Below, one piece after another: positions 7,066 through 15,604 of a stretch of DNA of 31,593 nucleotides (positions are counted from its first letter, which is position 1; every line of letters starts with the position of its first letter). The DNA is taken from assembly GCA_035477615.1 (NCBI GenBank), contig DATIKJ010000039.1, positions 1 to 31,593 on the forward strand, in the 5' to 3' direction. The position numbers were made by a program, and so were the translations under genes. Source of the stretch: UBA2277 sp035477615. Its GTDB lineage: Bacteria > Patescibacteriota > Microgenomatia > UBA1400 > MFAQ01. The notes beneath the pieces are model-generated. The model was not told the DNA's origin. It searched no databases and worked only from the letters and a program-made list of their open reading frames with translations.

Positions 7066-7997
7066 AAAGCGAAATAGAAAGACACTACTCAGCTTTTAAG
7101 GGTGAATTAACCAAACTCTACGGTTTGAAAAAGGATTATCTCTTTTTAGATCTCACCCTAGGCGATGGAGGACATACACAGGAAGCCTTAGAAGCAGGCT
7201 GTAGAGTCGTTTCCTTTGATATTGATATCGATGCTATAAAAAGAGCAGTAGACTTTATTCCAGAAAAATTTTCACCCTTAATTTTTGATGCAGAAAATAT
7301 CTCCATACCCGCCCCCAAAGATTTTCAATGGATAATAATTCGTTCCAACTTTACCAAAGCCGGAGAGATAGTCGAAAAACTTAGTCTTCCAAAATTTGAT
7401 GGAGTAATGGTTGATCTTGGACCTTCTCAGTTTCAAGTTTTATCCCCTGATCGTGGCTTCAGCTTTGCCATAGATGAACCACTTGATATGCGTCTTTCTA
7501 AAGATTTTGGAGTAACAGCTGCCGATCTTCTGGCAGTTCTAAATGAAGGAGAACTAGCCGAACTATTTACTCTAGGTGATGAACCTTATGCCAAACCATT
7601 AGCTCGCATCATCGTCAAACAGAGAGCGGTAACTCCCATAAAAACTACTAAGCAACTAGCCGACTTAGTTTATAAAGTCAAAAAAGGCCGTCCTGGAAGA
7701 ATTCATCCAGCCACCCAAAGTTTTATGGCTCTTCGCATGGTAGTCAACCTTGAAAGGGAAAATATTAATCTTCTTTTGCCCCAACTGCCTCTTATTCTAA
7801 AAAAAGACGGACTTATGGGCATAATTAGCTTCCACTCTGGTGAAGACAAACTAGTAAAAGACTTCATCAACTCTGAAGAAGAAAAAGGCAGTTTAAGCGC
7901 TATTAACCAAAAACCAATCGTACCTTCGCTATCTGAATTATCAATCAGTCCAAGAACTAGAAGTGCCAAACTTAGAATTGCTAAAAAAAATAATTAA
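7062..7997 (+). CDS. rsmH: 16S rRNA (cytosine-1402-N4)-methyltransferase RsmH
   Basis: 311 residues. SAM-binding motif DLTLGDGGHT (residues 30-39), VDLGPSQFQVLSPDRGFSF (117-135), DEPLDMRL (138-145), HPATQSFMALR (215-225), ISFHSGED (255-262) and a C-terminal SPRTRSAKLRI. These are the RsmH signatures. The enzyme N4-methylates C1402 of 16S rRNA in the decoding site, in the cytoplasm. Small deviations from the common form are DLG-P-S instead of DLG-V-S-S and FHSGED instead of FHSLED. Start codon ATG overlaps the mraZ stop. This is the standard second gene of dcw clusters. Confidence 0.96.
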   Translation: MKSEIERHYSAFKGELTKLYGLKKDYLFLDLTLGDGGHTQEALEAGCRVVSFDIDIDAIKRAVDFIPEKFSPLIFDAENISIPAPKDFQWIIIRSNFTKAGEIVEKLSLPKFDGVMVDLGPSQFQVLSPDRGFSFAIDEPLDMRLSKDFGVTAADLLAVLNEGELAELFTLGDEPYAKPLARIIVKQRAVTPIKTTKQLADLVYKVKKGRPGRIHPATQSFMALRMVVNLERENINLLLPQLPLILKKDGLMGIISFHSGEDKLVKDFINSEEEKGSLSAINQKPIVPSLSELSISPRTRSAKLRIAKKNN

Positions 7998-8271
7998 TTA
8001 CAAAACCGTTTTTACAATCACAACGGTTATTTTTGTGGGTCTTGCTACTGTAAATCTAATAAGCACCAACTCTTTATCTACTGAAGGTATTACTGTCAGT
8101 GAAGCGGAGACAAAAACTCTTATTCTAGAAAAAGAAAATCAAATGATATCTGTTAAGATCGAAGAAGCTTCTCAACTAAAAAATATTGAGCTTGTTGCAG
8201 AGAGTCGTGGCTTCATCAGGTCTAAAAATATCGTCTTTGTGCCAACACCTCTTACTTTTGCTCAGAGATGA
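7963..8271 (+). CDS. ftsL: FtsL-like small division membrane protein
   Basis: About 102 residues from GTG 7963, or 97 from TTG 7978; both starts overlap the rsmH end and neither has a Shine-Dalgarno. One membrane segment (about residues 15-34) is followed by a helical stretch with heptad-like spacing (TLILEKENQMISVKIEEASQ) and a SRGFIRSKNIVFVP ending. Single-pass topology with an outside coiled coil, and the place between rsmH and the transpeptidase, are what FtsL has. FtsL forms a complex with FtsB/DivIC and FtsQ that activates FtsWI. FtsL sequences are poorly conserved, so the call rests on topology and position. Confidence 0.72.
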   Translation: MPNLELLKKIINYKTVFTITTVIFVGLATVNLISTNSLSTEGITVSEAETKTLILEKENQMISVKIEEASQLKNIELVAESRGFIRSKNIVFVPTPLTFAQR

Positions 8272-8275
8272 TCAC

Positions 8276-9952
8276 ATGCAAAAATTCCAAGGTAATTTAA
8301 TTCAAAAACGACTTAAAATTATTGTTTTTCTCATTCCAATAATATGTTCACTAATATTATTGCGACTCTTTTATTGGCAGATTATACGTGGACCAGAACT
8401 TCAAGCAAAAGCCAGTAGGCAGCACGAAACCACAACCTATCTAGAGGCAAAAAGGGGAAACATACTCGACTTTGAAGGTAATATTTTGGCTGGCACAAAA
8501 AATCTCTATCATTTATTTGTTTATAAACCTCAACTAACTATTGGAAACAATGATCTTATAGAAATACTAATCGAAAATTTAGATAAAGAACCTGATGCAA
8601 CTGATGAAGCAAACATCAGAAATTACTTTAGAAATCGTCTTTCTCTTGATTCAAAATGGGTATCGTTGAAGCATTACGTCTCTCCTGACGCCAAAGATCG
8701 TATCTCCAAACTAAACATCACTGGTCTTGGTTTCGAAGATGAGTACGTTCGTTTTTATCCTGAAGCTAGTATGTCTGCCCATGTCTTGGGTTTTGTGGGT
8801 CAAGACGCTAGTGGGGAAGAACAAGGATACTTTGGGCTTGAAGGTTTCCAGGATCGTCTTTTACGAGGTCGGGGTGGGAAGGTGAGAACAGAACAAGACG
8901 CCAAAGGTAATCCAATCTTAATCGGAAACTATCAGTTTCTTCACGCAATCGAAGGCAAGCCTACTACAACCACACTAAGTAAAAAGATGCAGTATCTAAC
9001 TGAAACCATGCTCAAAGAGGGTATAGAAAAATATGAAGCTAGTGCTGGAAATGTCATCATTCTTGAAACAAAAACTGGCAAAGTAAGAGCTATGGCATCA
9101 TTCCCTAACTACGATCCAGGAAAATTCTCCGAGTTTTCAAACACTGTATATAAAAATCCAAATATTGCAGATTTGTTTGAACCAGGATCAATTTTTAAAG
9201 TGTTAGTAATGTCTGCAGGTCTAAACGAAAAAGTAGTCACACCCGATACTCAGTGTGACATCTGTGCCGGGCCATTAACTATCGGCAAATACGCAATAAA
9301 AACCTGGAATAATCAATATTCTCCAAATACCACCATGACGGAAACAATTATTCACTCAGATAACACTGGCATGGTTTTTGTGGCAAGAAAACTAGGCAAA
9401 GAAAAACTTGTTGAGTATCTTAAAAAATTTGGTCTTGGTAAAAAAACTGATATTCAACTGCAAGAAGAGGTCTCTGGTGTTGTTCGCGAAGCCAAAAACT
9501 ATGGTGAGATTGATTTGGCCACTAATTCATTTGGTCAGGGAATTGCCGTAACTCCAATCCAAATGGTTTCCGCTGTTAATACAATAGCTAATGGAGGGCT
9601 ATATATTAAACCTACAATTATTGAAAAGGAGGTTGATAAAGGTAAACAAATTCTGTCTAAAGAGGCAGTAGATGAAATGACCCAAATTATGATCCAAGCC
9701 GTTGACATGGGTGAAGCAAAATGGGCTAAACCTCAAGGATTAATTGTTGCTGGTAAAACAGGCACCGCCCAGATTCCGATTGAGGGGCACTATGATACCG
9801 AAAAAACTATTGCCAGCTTTATTGGTTTTTTTCCGGCCAATAACCCTCAGTACACCATGCTGGTGACTCTTAGGGAACCTAAAACCTCTCCTTGGGGGTC
9901 AGAGACTGCCGCTCCACTCTGGTTTGCAATTGCCAAACAACTCCTACTTTGA
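8276..9952 (+). CDS. ftsI: Septal peptidoglycan transpeptidase FtsI (class B penicillin-binding protein)
   Basis: 558 residues. One N-terminal membrane segment (about 14-34), then the class B dimerisation region with RGNILDFEGNILA (60-72), and the transpeptidase domain. All three catalytic motifs are present: SIFK with Ser305 and Lys308, SDN at 361-363 and KTG at 494-496. It crosslinks peptidoglycan at the septum with FtsW. No PASTA repeat follows. The ATG at 8276 lies 4 bp after the ftsL stop and leaves the short cytoplasmic tail normal for the family; earlier in-frame starts would run far into ftsL. The location next to ftsL and upstream of mraY and ftsW supports the division-specific (FtsI) rather than the elongation enzyme. 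Confidence 0.95.
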   Translation: MQKFQGNLIQKRLKIIVFLIPIICSLILLRLFYWQIIRGPELQAKASRQHETTTYLEAKRGNILDFEGNILAGTKNLYHLFVYKPQLTIGNNDLIEILIENLDKEPDATDEANIRNYFRNRLSLDSKWVSLKHYVSPDAKDRISKLNITGLGFEDEYVRFYPEASMSAHVLGFVGQDASGEEQGYFGLEGFQDRLLRGRGGKVRTEQDAKGNPILIGNYQFLHAIEGKPTTTTLSKKMQYLTETMLKEGIEKYEASAGNVIILETKTGKVRAMASFPNYDPGKFSEFSNTVYKNPNIADLFEPGSIFKVLVMSAGLNEKVVTPDTQCDICAGPLTIGKYAIKTWNNQYSPNTTMTETIIHSDNTGMVFVARKLGKEKLVEYLKKFGLGKKTDIQLQEEVSGVVREAKNYGEIDLATNSFGQGIAVTPIQMVSAVNTIANGGLYIKPTIIEKEVDKGKQILSKEAVDEMTQIMIQAVDMGEAKWAKPQGLIVAGKTGTAQIPIEGHYDTEKTIASFIGFFPANNPQYTMLVTLREPKTSPWGSETAAPLWFAIAKQLLL

Positions 9953-9975
9953 CGCCAACACTGTTAAAATATAAT
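9949..9975 (+). promoter_or_regulatory. Possible internal promoter for dgkA
   Basis: TTGACG (9949-9954) and a perfect TATAAT (9970-9975) separated by 15 bp, at the very end of ftsI. The dgkA ATG comes only 4 nt after the -10. The spacer is short and the discriminator is short, so strength and start site are uncertain. Confidence 0.45.
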
Positions 9976-9979
9976 CTAT

Positions 9980-10348
9980 ATGCAAAATCCATTTAGGATA
10001 CACAAAATCAGCTTCAAACACGCTTTTGATGGTCTTGTTTACTCAATCAAAACTCAACCAAACTTCAGATTTCATCTTTTAGCCAGCATAGCTGTTGTTC
10101 TTCTCGGTTTGTATTTTGCCATTACACCTACAGAATGGCTTATTCTCGTCTTTACTATTAACACTGTTTTGGTTGCTGAGATGGTCAACACCTCAATCGA
10201 AGCTATGGTTGATCTAATAACACAAGAAAGAAGAGTTGATGCCAAAATTGCCAAAGATGTTGCCTCTGCCATGGTTCTTATTTCCGCTAGCCTCTCCATC
10301 ATTATTGCTCTGATTATATTTTTACCTAAAATTTTAAACACAATCTAA
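9980..10348 (+). CDS. dgkA: Diacylglycerol kinase / undecaprenol kinase (DgkA family)
   Basis: 122 residues, three membrane segments as in the DgkA family. The conserved E-x-x-N-T-x-I-E signature appears as EMVNTSIEAMVDL (residues 67-79), followed by AKIAKDVASAMVL (88-100), the second conserved block. In Gram-positive bacteria this family phosphorylates undecaprenol to the lipid carrier; in E. coli it phosphorylates diacylglycerol. Its place between ftsI and mraY, inside the lipid II block, favours undecaprenol as substrate here (inference). It occupies the position where murE/murF normally lie in dcw clusters. A -10-like TATAAT sits 4 nt before the ATG. Confidence 0.92.
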   Translation: MQNPFRIHKISFKHAFDGLVYSIKTQPNFRFHLLASIAVVLLGLYFAITPTEWLILVFTINTVLVAEMVNTSIEAMVDLITQERRVDAKIAKDVASAMVLISASLSIIIALIIFLPKILNTI

Positions 10349-10350
10349 AC

Positions 10351-11376
10351 ATGGATTTACTACTGGGAATTTTAATCTTATCCTTCATTGTTCACGCTAC
10401 GACAATTGTCCCTTTTGTAAACTTGCTTTATCGTCTGAAATTTTTCAAAAACAAAACAGCAATTTCCAAAGAGAAAACTGACGAAGCTTCGGCACATATC
10501 CGTTCAAAATCAAGAACCCCAGAAGGTGGTGGTCTCTTAATAATTGTTGTAACCTGTCTTATTTTTGCTTTTGCCATGCCAATTTTAAGACGTTTAGGGT
10601 TTGAGATTACTCATGTTTATCCCATAAACGACGAAATTAATGTGATCTTCTTTACCTTTATTTCTTTCGGCTTACTTGGTCTTTATGATGACGTTGTAAA
10701 GTTTTTTGAACTGGACAGAGAAGAAGGTTACACTGGTATTAAAACGCGATACAAATTACTAATCCAAGTTTCACTTGGTCTTGTTGTTGGTGCCATGATG
10801 TATCTTAATCTTGGTATTGATATCATCCACATTCCTTTCTTTGGCGTTATTCATTTTGGGCTCTGGTTTATTCCTCTAGCCGCTTTCTTGATTGTTACTT
10901 TTGCAAACTCTGTAAACATTACTGACGGCATGGATGGACTAGCATCTGGCTTGTTAATGATCAGTTTGTTTGGTTTTCTACTACTTTCTACTTCTATTCT
11001 TGATACTCCACTCTCAATCTTCATCGCACTATGGCTTGGTGGTTTGATTGCCTTCCTCTATTTCAATGTTTTTCCGGCAAGACTCTTTTTAGGTGATGTC
11101 GGTGCTCTTGCCTTTGGCGCCGCTTTTGCCACGGTTGGTCTGCTAACTGGAAAAGTTATCGCTCTCATAATTATCGGACTCCCATTTTTAGTTGATGGCT
11201 TTAGTAGTCTTATTCAGATTCTCTCAGTTAAGATATTTCATCGTCGCATTCTTCCCATCGCACCTCTTCACTATCTACTTCTTAGGATCGGCTGGTCTGA
11301 ACCAAAAATTGTCCAAAGATCATGGTTGGTAGGTATTATGTTAGTTATTTTTGGTATTTGGTTAGCCATACTATAA
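10351..11376 (+). CDS. mraY: Phospho-N-acetylmuramoyl-pentapeptide transferase MraY
   Basis: 341 residues with about ten hydrophobic segments. Family motifs are present: TPEGGG (56-61, for TPTMGG), GLYDD with the metal/uridine aspartates (110-114), NSVNITDGMDGLASG (186-200) and FLGDVGAL (246-253). MraY transfers phospho-MurNAc-pentapeptide from UDP to undecaprenyl phosphate to make lipid I. The usual three-histidine loop appears as APLHYLLLRIGW (304-315), so only one of the three histidines remains; the following GWSEPKIVQRSW is MraY-like. The gene lies next to ftsW and murG as in other dcw clusters. Another polyprenyl-phosphate transferase is the alternative, but the NITDG block and synteny favour MraY. 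Confidence 0.9.
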   Translation: MDLLLGILILSFIVHATTIVPFVNLLYRLKFFKNKTAISKEKTDEASAHIRSKSRTPEGGGLLIIVVTCLIFAFAMPILRRLGFEITHVYPINDEINVIFFTFISFGLLGLYDDVVKFFELDREEGYTGIKTRYKLLIQVSLGLVVGAMMYLNLGIDIIHIPFFGVIHFGLWFIPLAAFLIVTFANSVNITDGMDGLASGLLMISLFGFLLLSTSILDTPLSIFIALWLGGLIAFLYFNVFPARLFLGDVGALAFGAAFATVGLLTGKVIALIIIGLPFLVDGFSSLIQILSVKIFHRRILPIAPLHYLLLRIGWSEPKIVQRSWLVGIMLVIFGIWLAIL

Positions 11377-11381
11377 TCTCT

Positions 11382-12461
11382 ATGCTACGCCCAAAAGGTA
11401 GTCACAACCGCCTACCCCTATCGATCCTTGTTATCGGTGTTTTGGTTGCTTGTTTTGGATTGATAGCTATATATGATGCCTCAGTCGTCGATGCTTACCG
11501 AACATTTGGTGACAAATTTCACTACGTCAAACAACAATCCACATGGATTGTTGTTGGTATTATTGTTGCCCTGATCACCGCCAACATTCCCATTCAACTA
11601 CTAAAAAAATATGCACATATTTTTTATGGAATTACCCTTATCTTGATGGTCGCCGTTTTAATTCCGGGAATCGGTTCGAAATTTTTGGGTGCTAGACGTT
11701 GGATTGATTTTGGTTTTACCATGATTCAACCATCGGAGTTACTCAAAATTACTCTCGCAATTTATCTCGCTAAATGGTTGGGGGAAGAAAGAACTCTCAA
11801 ACAATTTTTAATTCTTCTTGGTGTCAATGTCGTTTTGATAATGCTTCAGCCCGATCTTGGTACTGCTCTTATCACTGTAGGCGTTTCTTTTATGATCTAT
11901 TATCTTTCTGGTGCCAAAATCAAAGAAATTTTTTCCTTTAGTGCAATTCTAGCTGTTGCTATTGGTGGGTTGATTCTTCTTTCTCCATATCGAATGGATA
12001 GAATGAAAACATTTATTGACCCAACCAGTGACCCACTTGGTGCTTCATATCACATCAATCAAGTAATATATGGTCTAGGTTCTGGTGGCGTAAGTGGGGT
12101 TGGCTTGGGAAAGTCACGTCAAAAATATGCCTATCTTCCGGAAGCTACTACTGACTCCATTTTTGTTATTATTGCCGAAGAGTTTGGCTTTATAGGTAGC
12201 AGTATCTTTATACTTACCCTTGTTGGTCTCTTGACGGCTTCGTTTAAGGTTGCACTGAATGTGACCGATAAATTTGATAAGCTACTATCTAGTAGTATTA
12301 CTCTATTATTTTTAATTCAGATATTTGTGAATCTTAGCTCAATGGTTGCACTAGTGCCTCTTACGGGTGTTCCTTTACCCTTCATTTCCTATGGTGGTTC
12401 ATCTTTGGTTACCAACTTTATTGCTCTCGGGCTGCTTATTAATATTTCTAAGCGCACATGA
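11382..12461 (+). CDS. ftsW: Lipid II polymerase FtsW (SEDS family)
   Basis: 359 residues from the ATG at 11382, with about ten membrane segments. SEDS signatures are GARRWIDFGFTMIQPSELLK, QPDLGTAL, the loop region DRMKTFIDP, SGGVSGVGLGKS, YLPEATTDSIF with the acidic residue of the SEDS active site, and PLPFISYGGSS near the end. The enzyme polymerises glycan strands from lipid II at the septum with FtsI. A TATAAT (11372-11377) overlaps the mraY stop and ends 4 nt before this ATG; whether it works as an internal promoter is open. The stop overlaps the murG ATG (ATGA). Location in the dcw cluster argues for FtsW; the second SEDS gene at 24815 is the RodA candidate. Confidence 0.94.
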   Translation: MLRPKGSHNRLPLSILVIGVLVACFGLIAIYDASVVDAYRTFGDKFHYVKQQSTWIVVGIIVALITANIPIQLLKKYAHIFYGITLILMVAVLIPGIGSKFLGARRWIDFGFTMIQPSELLKITLAIYLAKWLGEERTLKQFLILLGVNVVLIMLQPDLGTALITVGVSFMIYYLSGAKIKEIFSFSAILAVAIGGLILLSPYRMDRMKTFIDPTSDPLGASYHINQVIYGLGSGGVSGVGLGKSRQKYAYLPEATTDSIFVIIAEEFGFIGSSIFILTLVGLLTASFKVALNVTDKFDKLLSSSITLLFLIQIFVNLSSMVALVPLTGVPLPFISYGGSSLVTNFIALGLLINISKRT

Positions 12462-13537
12462 AACCTACAATAGCATTTACTGGTGGCCATCACAATAGTG
12501 CCCTCGTCATTGCAAAAAATTTACAAAAAGAAGGCTATCCTCTTGTTTGGATTGGTCATAAATTTACTTCGAGAGGGGATAAGTCTCTCTCAGCCGAGTA
12601 TCAAGAAATAACTCGATCAGACATCCGTTTCCTGGAACTCAAAGCTGGAAAGTTTTATCAAAAATTTAATCCTCTCGAATGGTTAAAAATAATTTTTGGT
12701 TTTCTTCAAGCCTTCATTTACTTAGTAAAGTTTAGACCAAAACTTATTTTTTCTTCAGGCGGATATCTTTCGGTTCCTGTTGTAATTATGGGGTGGTTCC
12801 TTGGTATCCCTTCAATCACCCATGAGCAAACAGTCGTTGCTGGTTGGGCCAACAAGGCTATCTCTCCTTTTGTCAAAAAAATTCTTCTCACCTACAACTC
12901 ATCTATTAACAACTTTCCCAAGGAAAAATCAACAGTTGTTGGTCTGCCCATCAGAAAAGAACTGCTCAACAGTAAATACACCAAAAAATTTGATCCCAAG
13001 CTAATCTATATTTCGTGTGGTAAGCAGGGTTCTCACATAATAAATAAAGCTCTTTTCCCAATAATCCCTCAATTAGTAGAGAAATTTACCATTGTTCATC
13101 AAACCGGTGCCAGTACCCTTACCAAAGACTCAGATAGAGCCAGAAGAATCAAAGAAAAACTGGGAGCAAAGAAGGATCGCTACATTTTTGCCCCATATTT
13201 TTTTAATGAAGATGCTGTCACTTTCATTCGTTCCGCCTCAGTTATTATTGGAAGAGCAGGAGCTCACTCTGTTTATGAGCTGATGGTTCTAGGCAAAAAA
13301 GCTGTTCTCATCCCCATCCCCTGGGTGTCTCACAATGAACAGTACTTGAATGCAAAGTTAGCACAAGAACAAATTGGCAGCACAATTCTAGAAGAGAATA
13401 ATCTCACCTCAGAAAATCTACTTAGAGATATTCTAGAATTAGTAAAAAAGCCAACCGTGAAACCGACAACAAAACTAGTTACTGATGCATCAGAAAAAAT
13501 TACCCAAATCATCCGTGAACTCCTCCAAGAGATTTAA
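12458..13537 (+). CDS. murG: MurG (UDP-GlcNAc:lipid I N-acetylglucosaminyltransferase)
   Basis: 359 residues of a GT28-type GT-B fold. Motifs: TGGHHNSALVIA (8-19), SSGGYLSVP (99-107), HEQTVVAGWANK (122-133), SCGKQGSHIIN (186-196), GRAGAHSVYEL (265-275) and IPWVSHNEQYLNA (287-299). It adds GlcNAc to lipid I to make lipid II on the inner membrane face. The first glycine-rich loop, normally GGTGGH-x-x-PA, is shortened to GGHHNSA, while the UDP-GlcNAc pocket motifs of the C-terminal half are kept. The ATG overlaps the ftsW stop. No murC or murB follows, unlike many clusters. Confidence 0.93.
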   Translation: MKPTIAFTGGHHNSALVIAKNLQKEGYPLVWIGHKFTSRGDKSLSAEYQEITRSDIRFLELKAGKFYQKFNPLEWLKIIFGFLQAFIYLVKFRPKLIFSSGGYLSVPVVIMGWFLGIPSITHEQTVVAGWANKAISPFVKKILLTYNSSINNFPKEKSTVVGLPIRKELLNSKYTKKFDPKLIYISCGKQGSHIINKALFPIIPQLVEKFTIVHQTGASTLTKDSDRARRIKEKLGAKKDRYIFAPYFFNEDAVTFIRSASVIIGRAGAHSVYELMVLGKKAVLIPIPWVSHNEQYLNAKLAQEQIGSTILEENNLTSENLLRDILELVKKPTVKPTTKLVTDASEKITQIIRELLQEI

Positions 13538-14324
13538 TCGACGTGCTCGTATTTCGCTTGGTGCCATCAAAAATGGAGTAAAAAAAATTATACCGATACT
13601 CATCCTGGCCGTTATTGTTTTTATTTTTAATAATATTTTTACAATAAAAAAAGTTAACTGTATCCAAAATGGCCATCCCTGTTCTCAAGAAACACAGGCT
13701 GTAGTTAATAAATTACTTGGTACAAACTCTCTTTTTGTAAATCAAAAGGAACTTCTCGGTTTTATCAAAGCTGTTTATCCTGCAGACAAAATCAAAATCG
13801 GCTATCAAGCATTAAACACTTTAAGTGTAAATCTTGAAGGCGCTAGCCCTTTCATTCAAATAGATGTTTATTTTGTTAGCAAGTTACCTTTATTGTCTAT
13901 GGATCAAGCTCCCAGTAGCACTGACTCAGCAGGATGGTGGATTAAACCATCAAAAGAGTTAGAGTCTTATATATCAACCAATGAAGCTCTTGGTTTTTAT
14001 CTATGGGGAAACGGTCTAATTACTCCAATAGCTACCACTGGAGCCAACGTTAGTTATATTTTTTCAGAAAAACCAACCCAAGAAATAATATCTTCAGTCT
14101 ATAAAATGATTAACATAGTATTAAAATATCTTGATGTATCAAAAATATATATAATAAATAATCGTTGTTTCTTGAGCAGACCTGAACAACCTGATATCAT
14201 AATAGGTGTACCTTTTGACGAGGGTAGCTTAGTTCCTGCTTTACAATCGATAAGCTATCTCGCTACAATAAAAAAGGACGCAAAAGTGATCGATTTAAGT
14301 TTTAAAAATCCGATCATAAGATAA
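13485..14324 (+). CDS. ftsQ: FtsQ/DivIB-like division protein with POTRA domain
   Basis: Up to 279 residues. A basic cytoplasmic tail (KRFNRRARISLGAIKNGVKK) leads into one membrane segment (about residues 35-52). Then comes a POTRA-like start, TIKKVNCIQNG, and a beta-rich outside region with two cysteines close by. Single-pass topology, a POTRA-like segment directly after the membrane and the place just before ftsA are typical of FtsQ, which scaffolds FtsL/FtsB and controls FtsWI. Sequence similarity is weak, as usual. The start is unsure: ATG 13485 overlaps murG by 53 bp, GTG 13515 by 23 bp; neither has a Shine-Dalgarno. Confidence 0.78.
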   Translation: MHQKKLPKSSVNSSKRFNRRARISLGAIKNGVKKIIPILILAVIVFIFNNIFTIKKVNCIQNGHPCSQETQAVVNKLLGTNSLFVNQKELLGFIKAVYPADKIKIGYQALNTLSVNLEGASPFIQIDVYFVSKLPLLSMDQAPSSTDSAGWWIKPSKELESYISTNEALGFYLWGNGLITPIATTGANVSYIFSEKPTQEIISSVYKMINIVLKYLDVSKIYIINNRCFLSRPEQPDIIIGVPFDEGSLVPALQSISYLATIKKDAKVIDLSFKNPIIR

Positions 14325-14328
14325 AAAT

Positions 14329-15603
14329 ATGGCAAAACCACAAGGAATAAATGCAATTGACATTGGCTCAAGTAAGATTACTTGTTTAATAACTGTTCCC
14401 AGTCAAGATGGTACAAAAATCAATCTAGTTGGTGCCGCCACAGTCACTAGTAGGGGAGTAAGAAGAGGTCAAATCGTTAACATTGAGGAGTGTGTTAGTT
14501 CAATTACGGACTGTGTCGAGTCCGCAGAAAGAATGGCTGGTTTTGGTGTCGACTCAGCCTATGTTTCTATTTCCGGAGAAAATATTCTGTCTCAAAACTC
14601 CCAAGGTTTGGTTGCTATCACCGAACAAGAGGGAGAAATTGGCCCAGATGATGTTTTTCGAGTCATAGAAGCTGCCAGAGCCATTTCTTTACCCACTTCG
14701 AGAGAAATAATTCACGTTTTACCACGAGAGTTTATTGTCGATGGTCAGCACGGTATTAAAGATCCTACTGGTATGTCAGGCGTTCGTCTTGAAACAGAAG
14801 CACATCTTATTACTGGTCTTACTCCTGCAATAAAAAATGTTACTCGTTGTGTAAGTGAATTGGGTGCCAACGTTGCAGGTCTTGTTTTCACCGGACTAGC
14901 TTCCGCCGAATCCGTTTTAACCGACACAGACAAAGAACTTGGAGTTGTTCTGGTAGACATCGGGGGTGGTACCACTAGTGTTTGTATTTATGTAGAAGGT
15001 TCTTGTGTATACTCTGCCGTTATTCCCATTGGAGCCAAAAAAATCAGTGATGATATTGCCATAGGACTTCAGATTAGTGTCGACAGTGCCGAAAAAATAA
15101 AACATTTTCTTGGCAAAGCTAAAAAAGAAGTTGAACCAGTGGATTCCAAAACAGCAGATGAAATTGATTTATCCAAAATCGGTATTACTGAAGATGTCAA
15201 AAAAGTATCTCGAAAAACAATCGTCGAAGGAATCATCAGACCACGCTTAAACGAGATCTTTACTATGGTTAATCATGTCATCAAGCAGTCTGGTTTTGAA
15301 GGTCAAACTCCAGCCGGAGTTATTGTTACTGGTGGTGGTGCTCTTACAGTCAACTGTACAGAAAGTTGCCGAAGAGTTATGCAACTTCCGGCAAAACTTG
15401 GCACGCCCACAGGACTTCACGGACTTACTGACGAAATAAACTCTCCTGTTTATGCTACTGCTGTTGGCTTGGCTCTTTTTGGCTACAACAACAAAGAACA
15501 AGAGTCAGCGCCAAGATTAAAACTGTCTGGTATGATAAAGGGGATTCCCGGCAAACAGTTTGTCGGAAAAGCAATCGAATTTATCAAATCATTCTTACCA
15601 TAA
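14329..15603 (+). CDS. ftsA: Cell division protein FtsA
   Basis: 424 residues, actin-like ATPase fold. Phosphate-binding loops AIDIGSSKITCLI (9-21) and VLVDIGGGTTSVCIY (about 206-220), the FtsA-specific 1C subdomain in between, and the adenosine motif VIVTGGGAL near 340. The extreme C-terminus, GKQFVGKAIEFIKSFLP, would form the amphipathic membrane-targeting helix. FtsA tethers FtsZ filaments to the membrane and recruits later divisome proteins. The ATG follows ftsQ by 4 bp with an A-rich region and no Shine-Dalgarno. It precedes ftsZ as expected. Confidence 0.97.
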   Translation: MAKPQGINAIDIGSSKITCLITVPSQDGTKINLVGAATVTSRGVRRGQIVNIEECVSSITDCVESAERMAGFGVDSAYVSISGENILSQNSQGLVAITEQEGEIGPDDVFRVIEAARAISLPTSREIIHVLPREFIVDGQHGIKDPTGMSGVRLETEAHLITGLTPAIKNVTRCVSELGANVAGLVFTGLASAESVLTDTDKELGVVLVDIGGGTTSVCIYVEGSCVYSAVIPIGAKKISDDIAIGLQISVDSAEKIKHFLGKAKKEVEPVDSKTADEIDLSKIGITEDVKKVSRKTIVEGIIRPRLNEIFTMVNHVIKQSGFEGQTPAGVIVTGGGALTVNCTESCRRVMQLPAKLGTPTGLHGLTDEINSPVYATAVGLALFGYNNKEQESAPRLKLSGMIKGIPGKQFVGKAIEFIKSFLP

Positions 15604-15604
15604 A

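Noticed and set aside
8186..8275. Upstream in-frame TTG as ftsI start
   Set aside because: It would overlap ftsL by 86 bp and add an unusual N-terminal extension; ATG 8276 fits the family.
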